Assembly (NCBI GenBank): GCA_024277605.1
Contig: JAJRUU010000007.1
Location: 1 to 18,095, forward strand
Length of the DNA stretch: 18,095 nucleotides
Direction of reading: 5' to 3'
Source: a bacterium
GTDB taxonomy: Bacteria; SZUA-182; SZUA-191; JAJRXT01
Shown here: positions 1 through 6,224 of the stretch, one piece after another
Numbering within the stretch: position 1 is the first letter of the stretch
How the letters are laid out: every line of letters starts with the position of its first letter
Made by a program: the position numbers and the translations under genes
Notes under the pieces: generated by a model
What the model saw: the letters and a program-made list of their open reading frames with translations, nothing else
What the model was told of the DNA's origin: nothing
The model's database searches: none

Positions 1-82
1 CTTTCCACTCTAAGGTGGATAGATCATGGCATAAATCCCAGAGCAAATTGAAATCGAAAAAGTCTTTTTTGGGGTCAATCAT
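1..82 (-). CDS. 5' end of a possible unrecognised gene, cut by the left edge
   Basis: Reading leftwards from the ATG at 82-80 gives 27 codons without a stop up to the window edge, beginning MIDPKKDFFDFNLLWDLCHD. An AGG-containing stretch lies about 8 bases upstream and could serve as a ribosome site. The peptide has the mixed acidic and aromatic composition of a real protein, but I recognise no family. It is too short to exclude chance. It would be divergently placed to nothing and codirectional with the ArsA-like gene further right. Confidence 0.35.
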   Translation of the reverse strand, partial: MIDPKKDFFDFNLLWDLCHDLSTLEWK

Positions 83-321
83 CCTGATATACCTAATGTT
101 TTTGTACCATTAAAATTTTTTTACCGGACAGTAGTGATATACGATAACGAATATTAGACAAATTGTCACTAAAAAACTTTGTTTAAATACTGTGAGTCTG
201 TCAGGCTTAGTTGGGAGAAAGTACAGCGAGGACAAACATAGAGTCAGAAGCTAACATGAAAACAGCTAGTTATCTCTCTGGATTGCGACAGTTTCAGCTT
301 TATTCTTAGTGTTGAGAGGCG
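83..321. other. Noncoding stretch between left-edge gene and small ArsA-linked gene
   Basis: I see no convincing gene, RNA or strong terminator here. The stretch is AT-rich and would contain the promoter or leader of the left-edge minus-strand gene and the 3' end of the ArsA transcript. Confidence 0.4.
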
Positions 322-513
322 CTACTTAATGGTAACCTTCCGGGCTTTATCGGCCGCAGGGGCGCACTCTGTTTTTTCTACCGCCAGATCGACGATAGCC
401 CGTACGGTTAATAGCAGTTCTTTCTGGCTGTTGATCAGATGTTTTCTAACCTCAGACAGCTCCCCCCAAATTTTTGAGCACATACCTTCCTGCTTTTTAT
501 TCTGGTATCTCAT
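322..513 (-). CDS. Small 63-aa protein overlapping the arsA-like gene
   Basis: Encodes a 63-aa, largely helical, charged protein starting MRYQNKKQEG with a TAG stop. The ATG at 513 was chosen because GGAGGG lies 7 bases upstream; a TTG five codons earlier (528) has no such site. The gene begins inside the last codons of the ArsA-like ATPase, overlapping it by 17 bases, so the two are probably co-translated. Residues about 18-50 (GELSEVRKHLINSQKELLLT and onward) could form an amphipathic helix or short coiled coil. I do not recognise a family. The overlap and strong ribosome site make it a credible gene whose product may work with the ATPase, but that is inference. Confidence 0.65.
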   Translation of the reverse strand: MRYQNKKQEGMCSKIWGELSEVRKHLINSQKELLLTVRAIVDLAVEKTECAPAADKARKVTIK

Positions 514-1684
514 TTGAATTCCCTCCAAACGTAATTTTGAGTCTATGCTCCTGGAAGACGGCCCCTTTTAGAGGCAGACTTGCTAAATTTCCCGGAAGCA
601 GGGTATTGGTTTTAAAATTTCCGATCTCCAGAATAAGCTCATCTCCCTTAACCCACATATTCATATCATTTTTATCGGCACAGGGCAACTTAAGATAAAG
701 ATCATAGCCGGAATCATTTTTCTCTATCACAAATGGTTTTTCCCTGAAGAACACTTGAGCCGGATCCTGTTTCAGGAAAATGGATTCGCCCATTTTTTCC
801 AATAAGGCCAAACCTACCATTTCATCATCAAACAGTTGTGCTTGAAATATGTTTAACGGATGAAACGCCTGCTTCGCATATTCCAGATATTTTTGCTGAA
901 TCTCCTGCCACCTGGTAAAATACGGGTCTGTAATGGTTTTGGGCAATACCTTATTCGCCACCACCGCATCTACCGTAAAGCCAAACAGGCTCAAGAAAGT
1001 ATACGCCCGCTGGGATTCCTTGATTACCATCTTCTCCGGGTTGCAGACCAGCCGCACGCTGCAAATATCAGGATTGGTCAATACCTCATGTAAGTCTCTG
1101 ATCCTGGAATACAACTCCTCTATCGAGAAGTAAACCTCATCGGTGGGCAGCAGCACATTATCATACATCCTCTCCATTACCGGCTTCACCATCTTCACAA
1201 TTCGGCGCTCCAGATGAAAAAAGCGCTCCATATACCAGCGCATAATATCCGGCATATTCAGCATGCGCATGGTACTGCCGGTAGGGGCGCAATCAATAAT
1301 GGCTACATCGAACTCCCCCTCTTCATAATACTGCTTAAGCTTAAGCAGCGAAAACAACTCCTCCATCCCGGGAAAAATGGCGAATTCCTCGGCTATAAGC
1401 CCCTTCATCCCCTGTTTACTCAAGAAATCGACGATGAAGGACTTTATACTGCCCCAGTTAAGCCGCATCTCATGCTGCACATTTATCTCCTGGGCATAGA
1501 GATTGGGGCTAATCTGGGTTATATCATCGCCAATGGCGATATCCATCGAGTCCGACAAGCTATGCGCCGAATCAGTGCTCAGCACCACCGTCTTGTATCC
1601 CAACTTGGCGCACCTCACCGCCGTAGCTGCCGAGATACAGGTTTTGCCTACCCCGCCTTTACCAGTATATAAGATTATTCTCAT
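497..1684 (-). CDS. ArsA/Get3-family ATPase with C-terminal Hsp20-like domain
   Basis: A 395-aa cytosolic P-loop ATPase of the ArsA/TRC40 (Get3) family. The N-terminus has the deviant Walker A motif GKGGVGKT (residues 8-15), a switch-I-like STDSAHSLSDS (36-45) and a switch-II-like DCAPTGSTMRML (131-142). The CNPEKMVIKES segment (about 214-224) is typical of the family. Residues about 315-387 form a beta-rich tail resembling the ArsA_HSP20 domain found in many bacterial homologues. Classical ArsA energises arsenite efflux and Get3 carries tail-anchored membrane proteins. The single ATPase domain, the Hsp20-like tail and the lack of arsenic genes nearby make arsenic export unlikely here, and the client is unknown. 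No strong Shine-Dalgarno site precedes the ATG. A 63-aa gene overlaps its 3' end. Confidence 0.88.
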   Translation of the reverse strand: MRIILYTGKGGVGKTCISAATAVRCAKLGYKTVVLSTDSAHSLSDSMDIAIGDDITQISPNLYAQEINVQHEMRLNWGSIKSFIVDFLSKQGMKGLIAEEFAIFPGMEELFSLLKLKQYYEEGEFDVAIIDCAPTGSTMRMLNMPDIMRWYMERFFHLERRIVKMVKPVMERMYDNVLLPTDEVYFSIEELYSRIRDLHEVLTNPDICSVRLVCNPEKMVIKESQRAYTFLSLFGFTVDAVVANKVLPKTITDPYFTRWQEIQQKYLEYAKQAFHPLNIFQAQLFDDEMVGLALLEKMGESIFLKQDPAQVFFREKPFVIEKNDSGYDLYLKLPCADKNDMNMWVKGDELILEIGNFKTNTLLPGNLASLPLKGAVFQEHRLKITFGGNSNEIPE

Positions 1685-1725
1685 TGGTTCATCATACCAA
1701 AATTAGCAGCCGCTTTCAACCTGAT

Positions 1726-1811
1726 CTATTCATAAACTCAGATTAGATTCGCCAGACCTCTTGTGAGATAAGATGCATGAGCCAACGTCCAATAAAGCTT
1801 TGTTTGCCCGA
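1726..1811. repeat. Dispersed repeat, copy 1 of a diverged family
   Basis: Shares ordered blocks with 5986-6078: CTATTCATAAA at the left end, then GATTCGCC-AGAC / GGTTCGCAAGAC, then GAGATAAG, then CCAACGTCC, and GCCCGA at the right end. The intervening bases differ, so the two copies are old relatives rather than recent duplicates. The small internal hairpin seen in copy 2 (CGCAAG/CTTGCG) is degenerate here. Confidence 0.65.
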
Positions 1812-1875
1812 GGCGGCTGATCAGGAAGCTGATAAATTTATACTTTTCAACTAAATGCCGATTTACCCATAACTA

Positions 1876-1894
1876 GACCCGAACTTTTCGGGTC
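1876..1894. repeat. Perfect 8-bp stem hairpin
   Basis: GACCCGAA and TTCGGGTC are perfect inverted arms around CTT. A similar CCCGAA/TTCGGG hairpin sits next to the other copy of the dispersed repeat (6074-6088), suggesting it belongs to the same element. No T-run follows on either strand, so I do not call it a terminator. Confidence 0.6.
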
Positions 1895-2020
1895 AAATGT
1901 TAAACATCCAGAAATATTAATCTTCTTATAATAAATGATCCATGCCGTATTATTTTATTCCACGTTTGACGGCACTAAAAAGCTCCAGTTGCATATCAAC
2001 ATAATTTAAATTTCCGCATT

Positions 2021-2043
2021 CCTCTGTGCCCTCTGTGGTAAAA
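2021..2043 (-). repeat. CTCTGTG...CTCTGTGG short dispersed repeat
   Basis: Read on the minus strand this is TTTTACCACAGAGGGCACAG and onward. It matches 16636-16660 (TTTTTACCACTGAGGACACA and onward) on the plus strand with few differences. It therefore appears twice in this window in opposite orientations, both times in noncoding DNA beside a gene end or start. Confidence 0.6.
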
Positions 2044-2103
2044 TAATTTACTATAAAACACACACAGCTTGACTAAACAAAAACCTTTTGTTAGCTTAAG
2101 CTC

Positions 2104-3183
2104 ATGCAAATAAAATCACAGCGTACACTCATATTTCTCATGTGCTACACAATAGCTCTTACTTTTGGGACAAATAACGCCTGGGCCTGGGTGCGGCATA
2201 ACCTGATGACGAAGTCGGCCTTGGAGGGTATAAGCTGGTTGGATGATTATGATCAAATCACGGTTACTCCCTATAGCTACCGGGATGATTCACTGAATCC
2301 CAATTTTAAAGTAGTTTACACTAATCCTGATTGCGGTCAGATTTCACCGGCGCCGGAGACATTCGTTTATTACACTTTAAATAGTGGAGAAAAGGCAGGC
2401 TTTGAAGGAGCCGGGACCGGACGGAAAACCACTGCCCGGCAAATTCTCATCGATTACAGTGATGAGCCTGATTGGGCGATGGACAAGGAACTTGAGCTAT
2501 CAAAAGCCCAAATTCTGATGGCCGGCAGCCAGGGCTATCGTCACATGTATTATCCCGCCTGGGATTGGCATCTGCCATGGCTGTTTTTACCCCAGGGAGT
2601 AGCACCCCAACGGGCGGAGCATTTTTATGAATTAGCCAAACAGGCTATATCAAAGGGTGATTTATACTGGGGTTTCAGGTTTTTAGCGCGGGTGATTCAT
2701 TATATTGAAGACCTGGGACAACCCTATCATACCACTCAAACCAGCCTGCGCTTTATTATTCCTACCAGCCCCATTGCCGGTACTACCCAGACTACCAAAA
2801 ACTACCACTTCGCTTATGAAAGCTATGTGGGCTACCGCATGCAGCAAGAAGTAGCGGGATTAATCCCGGCTGATTACACTACCACATTAAAGCAAACTTT
2901 AGCGATTAAAGTAAACTCAACAGCCGAGCTACTGAAAATTATGGCCAGAGCAAATAACAAACACACCAGTGATACCTTTCGAACCAGCGTTAACCTGTTT
3001 GGAACTGAACTGCGCTCAAAACAAAAAGTGCCCTTAACTCAAACTAAAGTTGATGCTATGATGGATCATCCAGCTCGGGATGAATTTGACCGGACGGTAC
3101 ATCAGACGCTACAATTAACCGGTGTTGGTGTTCTAGATTTTATGGAGTATGCCAGGCAGGAGCTTTTTAATGGATACAACTAA
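2104..3183 (+). CDS. Secreted zinc-dependent phospholipase C-fold protein
   Basis: A 359-aa exported protein. Residues 1-28 are a signal peptide (basic KSQR, hydrophobic LIFLMCYTIALTF, then AWA), and cleavage after A28 would leave Trp29 as residue 1. In Bacillus zinc phospholipase C the mature N-terminal Trp is itself a zinc ligand. The spacing of the other ligands also fits: H199-x3-D203-x5-H209 (HYIEDLGQPYH) and H235-x3-E239 (HFAYE) reproduce the H118/D122/H128 and H142/E146 spacings of that enzyme. H147 and the DEPDW region (120-124) may supply the remaining ligands. The likely role is hydrolysis of a phospholipid or other phosphodiester outside the cell; an S1/P1-nuclease-type activity cannot be excluded. 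No clear Shine-Dalgarno site precedes the ATG. The 3' end overlaps the next gene by 14 bases. Confidence 0.82.
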   Translation: MQIKSQRTLIFLMCYTIALTFGTNNAWAWVRHNLMTKSALEGISWLDDYDQITVTPYSYRDDSLNPNFKVVYTNPDCGQISPAPETFVYYTLNSGEKAGFEGAGTGRKTTARQILIDYSDEPDWAMDKELELSKAQILMAGSQGYRHMYYPAWDWHLPWLFLPQGVAPQRAEHFYELAKQAISKGDLYWGFRFLARVIHYIEDLGQPYHTTQTSLRFIIPTSPIAGTTQTTKNYHFAYESYVGYRMQQEVAGLIPADYTTTLKQTLAIKVNSTAELLKIMARANNKHTSDTFRTSVNLFGTELRSKQKVPLTQTKVDAMMDHPARDEFDRTVHQTLQLTGVGVLDFMEYARQELFNGYN

Positions 3184-3865
3184 CCACACTCTGGATGTTA
3201 TAAAAGAATATGGCTTAAAACTGCTTCAGCCCCGTGACGGGTATCGCTTCTCAGCGGATGCCCTGTTGTTGGCCAGTTTTGCTGATATTCCTCTTGGCGG
3301 CAGAGTAATTGACTTGGGGTGTGGTTGTGGAATAGTCTCTCTGTTGATAGCGCAACGCTCAAAGGTAAAAGAGATAGTGGGGCTGGAGCTGCAACCCGAG
3401 TTGGCTGATTTAGCCAAAGAGAATGTCAGCTTAAATCAAATGCAGTCTAAGGTCTCTATAGTTTGCGGCGATATACGTACAATAGAAACACAATTTACTC
3501 AACATGAGTTTGATGCACTGGTGGCTAATCCGCCATATTGGCAAGTAGACGTCGGGCGCCTAAATCCAGATCCCAGCATAGCCCAGGCCCGGCATGAGGT
3601 AGCCGGGAACCTGCAACAGCTGCTTGCGGCCTGTGCTTATTTAGTACGACCCAGGGGCAGGATAAACCTGATCTATCCGGTAGCCCGTTTGGTTGAAGTG
3701 TTGGATAAGGCACGCCGACATCAGTTGCAGCCCAAAAAATTGCAGTTTATCCATGCCGATGCTAAAACCGAGGCCAATTTATTTATGCTGATGCTGAGTC
3801 CCCAGGCTAAAGCCGGTCTGAGGGTGCTGCCTCCCAAGTGGCTGCCAGGCAAAGCCTGGAATTAA
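3170..3865 (+). CDS. TrmN6-like SAM-dependent N6-adenine methyltransferase (tRNA1Val A37 family)
   Basis: A 231-aa Rossmann-fold methyltransferase resembling TrmN6/YfiC. SAM motif I is VIDLGCGCG (46-54), GLELQPE (71-77) is the acidic loop, and NPPY (120-123) is the N6-amino-methyltransferase catalytic motif. The opening RDGYRFSADALLLASF is characteristic of the YfiC group. Established members methylate A37 of tRNA1(Val); this substrate is inferred here. I chose the ATG at 3170 over an in-frame one at 3149 because CAGGAG lies about 9 bases upstream and the conserved N-terminus begins shortly after. It overlaps the phospholipase-like gene by 14 bases and ends 2 bases before the thiE start, so it lies inside the same transcript. 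Confidence 0.85.
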   Translation: MDTTNHTLDVIKEYGLKLLQPRDGYRFSADALLLASFADIPLGGRVIDLGCGCGIVSLLIAQRSKVKEIVGLELQPELADLAKENVSLNQMQSKVSIVCGDIRTIETQFTQHEFDALVANPPYWQVDVGRLNPDPSIAQARHEVAGNLQQLLAACAYLVRPRGRINLIYPVARLVEVLDKARRHQLQPKKLQFIHADAKTEANLFMLMLSPQAKAGLRVLPPKWLPGKAWN

Positions 3866-3867
3866 TT

Positions 3868-4506
3868 ATGCTAAAAGCATTTAAACTATATTTAGTTATT
3901 AACTTAGACCAGCAAAACCGGTATCCGCCGGACAAATTGGCGGCCGAAGCCATACATTCGGGGGTGGATCTGCTGCAATTGCGCTATAAAGGGGATAATC
4001 TTAGAGTACTCTGGCAATGGGGCGAGAAAATTATGCCCTTGGCGAAGGCGGCGGGGGTGTCCTTGATTATCAATGACCGGGTAGATGTAGCGCTGGCTTT
4101 GGATGCCGCCGGGGTGCATCTGGGACAGCATGATTTGCCGATTGGGGCGGCCCGCAAGATTCTGGGACCGGATAAGCTAATCGGTATCTCCAGTCATACT
4201 TTAGAAGAAGCGCTTTTAGCTCAAAGGCAGGGGGCTGATTATGTGGCAATGGGGCCGCTATTCCCCACCATGAGTAAAGCCGATGCCAAGACCCCGCTTG
4301 GATTTGAGCTGATCAAACAGTTCAATCGGCAGCTTGATATACCCTGGGTGGCTATCGGAGGTATTAATGCGACCAACCTGGCCGCATTGGTTACCGCCGG
4401 AGTAAGCCGGATTGCGGTGATTTCAGCTATAGCCCAAGCTGAGGATATAGCCCTTGTTACCAGGCAACTTAAGGAAAGGCTCCCTCCTGCTGGAGACAGA
4501 CCATGA
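3868..4506 (+). CDS. thiE: Thiamine-phosphate synthase ThiE
   Basis: A 212-aa TIM-barrel enzyme joining HMP-pyrophosphate and HET-phosphate to thiamine phosphate. Family motifs occur in order: LLQLRYKG (substrate and diphosphate contact), INDRVDVALALDAAGVHLGQ (with the metal-binding Asp), GISSHTLEEALLA, DYVAMGPLFPTMSK, PWVAIGGI and VISAI. The ATG at 3868 gives the usual family length; an upstream in-frame GTG (3838) would add ten residues that overlap the methyltransferase gene. The stop overlaps the thiD start as ATGA, so the two are translationally coupled. I see no TPP riboswitch immediately upstream. Confidence 0.93.
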   Translation: MLKAFKLYLVINLDQQNRYPPDKLAAEAIHSGVDLLQLRYKGDNLRVLWQWGEKIMPLAKAAGVSLIINDRVDVALALDAAGVHLGQHDLPIGAARKILGPDKLIGISSHTLEEALLAQRQGADYVAMGPLFPTMSKADAKTPLGFELIKQFNRQLDIPWVAIGGINATNLAALVTAGVSRIAVISAIAQAEDIALVTRQLKERLPPAGDRP

Positions 4507-5327
4507 AAGATACCCCTATAGCTTTAACTATCGCCGGGTCTGATTCCTGTGCCGGGGCTGGTATCCAGGCTGACTTAAAAACCTTTTTGGCCTTTGGGGT
4601 ATATGGAGTATGTGCGCTTACGGCGGTAACATCGCAAAACACCAGCGGGGTGCAGGATGTTTATCCTTTGCCGCCGGAGCTTATCGGTCGGCAACTGGAT
4701 ACGCTGTTTGCCGATTTTAAAATTGCAGCGCTTAAGACCGGGATGCTGTGGGATAGCCGGATAGTAAAGCAGGTGATCCAGCGGGTGAAGAGATTTGATG
4801 TGCCGTATTTAGTGGTTGATCCTGTATTATACGCCGGAGATGGCTCAAGCCTGTCAAAAGGGGACATATCCCCTTTTCCAGGGTACCCAAAAGAAGAGCT
4901 GCTTAAAACTATAGCGCAGGAATTATTGCCGCTGGCCTATCTGGTTACCCCCAACCTTAGCGAGGCTGAAGCGCTGTGCGGTTTCAAGCTGCATAACCTG
5001 CAAGACATGCATGCGGCGGCCCAAAAAATCCAGAAAGTTGGCTGTTCCCGGGTGCTTATCAAAGGTGGACATCTGCCAGGGGAGGAAGTGCTGGACTTGC
5101 TTTATGATGGGCGGAAACATACGGTCTTTACTCGTCCCCGCCTCAAGGGCAGCGGCTGGCATGGCACCGGCTGTGCCCTGTCGGCAGCCATTACCGCCGG
5201 GCTGTCTAAGAATATGGCTTTGGCTCAGGCGGTAACTGCGGCCATAGATTATGTTGCCGCCAACCTGCGGCAGGCCTTTCGCCCTGGGCAGGGAGCCAGT
5301 CTGTTACGGCATCGGGCTAAGCCATAA
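4503..5327 (+). CDS. thiD: HMP/HMP-phosphate kinase ThiD, with an in-frame repeat insertion
   Basis: A 274-aa ribokinase-fold kinase that phosphorylates hydroxymethylpyrimidine and its monophosphate to supply ThiE. Motifs: AGSDSCAGAGIQADLKTF (11-28), GVYGVCALTAVTSQNT (32-47), VVDPV (104-108), LVTPNLSEAEAL (147-158), IKGGH (186-190) and the anion-hole and catalytic GTGC (221-224). Start ATG overlaps the thiE stop by four bases. Residues about 117-131 (LSKGDISPFPGYPKE) are extra relative to the usual loop between VVDPV and the next helix. They are encoded by a perfect palindrome (4856-4877) that matches noncoding repeats elsewhere in the window. The insertion keeps the frame and leaves the catalytic motifs intact, so the enzyme is probably active. 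Confidence 0.93.
   Translation: MKDTPIALTIAGSDSCAGAGIQADLKTFLAFGVYGVCALTAVTSQNTSGVQDVYPLPPELIGRQLDTLFADFKIAALKTGMLWDSRIVKQVIQRVKRFDVPYLVVDPVLYAGDGSSLSKGDISPFPGYPKEELLKTIAQELLPLAYLVTPNLSEAEALCGFKLHNLQDMHAAAQKIQKVGCSRVLIKGGHLPGEEVLDLLYDGRKHTVFTRPRLKGSGWHGTGCALSAAITAGLSKNMALAQAVTAAIDYVAANLRQAFRPGQGASLLRHRAKP
4856..4877. repeat. Palindromic GGGGACA/TCCCC repeat inside thiD
   Basis: AAAAGGGG and CCCCTTTT are perfect 8-base inverted arms around ACATAT. The core GGGGACA-2 bases-TCCCCTTTT recurs after purL at 16659-16676 with only the two middle bases changed. A shorter relative is at 7130-7143. It encodes residues about 118-126 of ThiD. Confidence 0.7.
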
Positions 5328-5380
5328 TTAAGGATACTTTTAGGTTATAAGCGGAAGGCAGATAAGTTGTAAGCGGTTGT

Positions 5381-5572
5381 TTAGAAACGGCGGCCCGGTC
5401 CGGTTCTAAATGGCCGACCTTGCTGCATCTGCTGTTGCTGGATTCCCTGTTGCTTATCATACATGATGTCCTGCGGGGTAGTGGAATCGGGTTCTTCATT
5501 CTTTACCGGGGCTTCGGCGCAACCTAAAAGCAGTAGGCACAACCCCGCTGAAATAAAAAGCCTCCTGAACAT
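5381..5572 (-). CDS. Small 63-aa lipoprotein, Gln-rich C-terminus
   Basis: Starts MFRRLFISAGLCLLLLGCAE: a short basic N-terminus, a hydrophobic core and a lipobox LLGC with Cys18 as the acylation site, so the mature product is about 46 residues anchored to a membrane. The mature part is acidic (EEPDSTTPQD), then rich in Gln (QQGIQQQQMQQG), and ends in a basic RPFRTGPGRRF. The ATG at 5572 was chosen over longer upstream options because GGAGGG precedes it with suitable spacing and the signal sequence starts there. It follows the 59-aa gene by 7 bases. I recognise no family or function. Confidence 0.72.
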   Translation of the reverse strand: MFRRLFISAGLCLLLLGCAEAPVKNEEPDSTTPQDIMYDKQQGIQQQQMQQGRPFRTGPGRRF

Positions 5573-5579
5573 TGCTTTT

Positions 5580-5759
5580 CTATCCCTCCTCTTCCCAACG
5601 TTTCCTGAACTCAGCCGCATTTTTTTCAATCCAATCCAAGGCAGCGCATTGAGGATCAATATCAGGGCCATGCTTTTCACGTTCCAGTGCGCAATGCCTT
5701 TGAATCTCCTCCATTTCCTTTTTCATACTTTCTTTCCAACAACATTCACTCTTAGTCAT
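5580..5759 (-). CDS. Small 59-aa charged conserved-looking protein
   Basis: A complete 59-codon frame from ATG at 5759 to TAG at 5580. The protein begins MTKSECCWKESMKKEMEEIQ and ends WIEKNAAEFRKRWEEEG. It is cytosolic, highly charged and probably all-helical, with three Cys (two adjacent near the N-terminus, plus Cys23) and a fourth at Cys38. AAAGGA sits about 12 bases upstream. It precedes the small lipoprotein gene by 7 bases, and the lipoprotein ribosome site overlaps its last codons, so the two form a two-gene unit. I do not assign a family. The amino-acid pattern and coupling argue that it is real. Confidence 0.65.
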   Translation of the reverse strand: MTKSECCWKESMKKEMEEIQRHCALEREKHGPDIDPQCAALDWIEKNAAEFRKRWEEEG

Positions 5760-5842
5760 ATTTATATTATCCTTTTATTATAAGTCCAATTGGGGCACTC
5801 TATAACAAAAATAAATCTTTTGCAAGTAAATTTTTATGGAGT

Positions 5843-5979
5843 CGTAAAAAGTCTGAAAACCTTCATTTTGTCATTCTGAGCCCTTTGCTATGCTCAAGGA
5901 TAAACTCCGCGAAGAATCTGTTTCAATATAATACGAGACCCTTCACTTCGTTCAGGGTGACATTTGGTGACTTTTTACG
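5843..5979. repeat. MITE-like nested inverted-repeat element
   Basis: Perfect 11-bp outer inverted ends (CGTAAAAAGTC at 5843-5853 and GACTTTTTACG at 5969-5979) enclose a second imperfect pair, TGTCATTCTGAG (5869-5880) and TTCAGGGTGACA (5951-5962), matching at 9 of 12 positions. The interior contains GAAGAATCT and CTTCACTTCGTTCAGGGTGA, a sequence type familiar from small dispersed repeats in many bacteria. It has no coding capacity. Confidence 0.72.
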
Positions 5980-5985
5980 CCCGGC

Positions 5986-6078
5986 CTATTCATAAATTTA
6001 GGCTGGGTTCGCAAGACATCCCTTGCGAGATAAGGTTTATAATCCAACGTCCTGAAAAAACAGGCTATGCCTGCCCGA
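5986..6078. repeat. Dispersed repeat, copy 2, with hairpins
   Basis: Related to 1726-1811 through the shared blocks CTATTCATAAA, TTCGC-AGAC, GAGATAAG, CCAACGTCC and GCCCGA. It contains a perfect CGCAAG/CTTGCG hairpin (6010-6027). At its right end are two adjacent stems, CAGGC/GCCTG (6061-6073) and CCCGAA/TTCGGG (6074-6088). It directly abuts the MITE-like element on its left. Confidence 0.65.
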
Positions 6079-6139
6079 ATTGTTCGGGTTACGAAACCAT
6101 CAACTTTAGATTAGTTGCGCTATACAATAACTATCGCTA

Positions 6140-6169
6140 TTGACTTAAAGTAAGCCCTTAATATATACT
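6140..6169 (+). promoter_or_regulatory. Likely sigma-70 type promoter for yicC
   Basis: TTGACT (6140-6145) and TATACT (6164-6169) are separated by 18 bases, each matching the consensus hexamer at five of six positions. A TATATA two bases earlier gives a 16-base spacing. Transcription would start near 6176, about 50 bases before the yicC ATG. Confidence 0.45.
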
Positions 6170-6224
6170 TAAACCTCAATCATGGTAATATAATTTTGAG
6201 CATATCGATAAGCTGGGTGGGATA

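Larger units (their letters stand above)
1685..2103. other. Divergent intergenic region containing repeats
   Basis: This gap lies between the divergent ArsA-like and phospholipase-like genes, so it must hold both promoters. I can support three repeats in it: a diverged ~86-bp repeat (1726-1811), a perfect hairpin (1876-1894), and a CTCTGTG/CTCTGTGG motif (about 2022-2043) found again in inverted orientation after purL. No RNA gene or further coding frame is evident. A TTGACT at 2069-2074 has only a weak -10 partner. Confidence 0.5.
5760..6224. other. Repeat-rich intergenic region before yicC
   Basis: Between the leftward small-gene pair and yicC lie a MITE-like nested inverted repeat (5843-5979), a copy of the dispersed repeat also found at 1726 (5986-6078), adjoining short hairpins (6061-6088), and a likely promoter (6140-6169). 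No reading frame is convincing. Confidence 0.6.

Noticed and set aside
1214..1672. 152-codon plus-strand frame opposite the ArsA-like gene
   Set aside because: It lies wholly antisense to a gene with clear P-loop and switch motifs; its peptide is His- and Arg-rich without recognisable features.
1876..1894. Intrinsic terminator
   Set aside because: The stem is good, but no T-run follows on either strand, and neither flanking gene ends there.
1685..2103. TPP riboswitch controlling the thiED-containing transcript
   Set aside because: I could not find the conserved CTGAGA-type thi-box sequence or its partner helices upstream of the run or before thiE.
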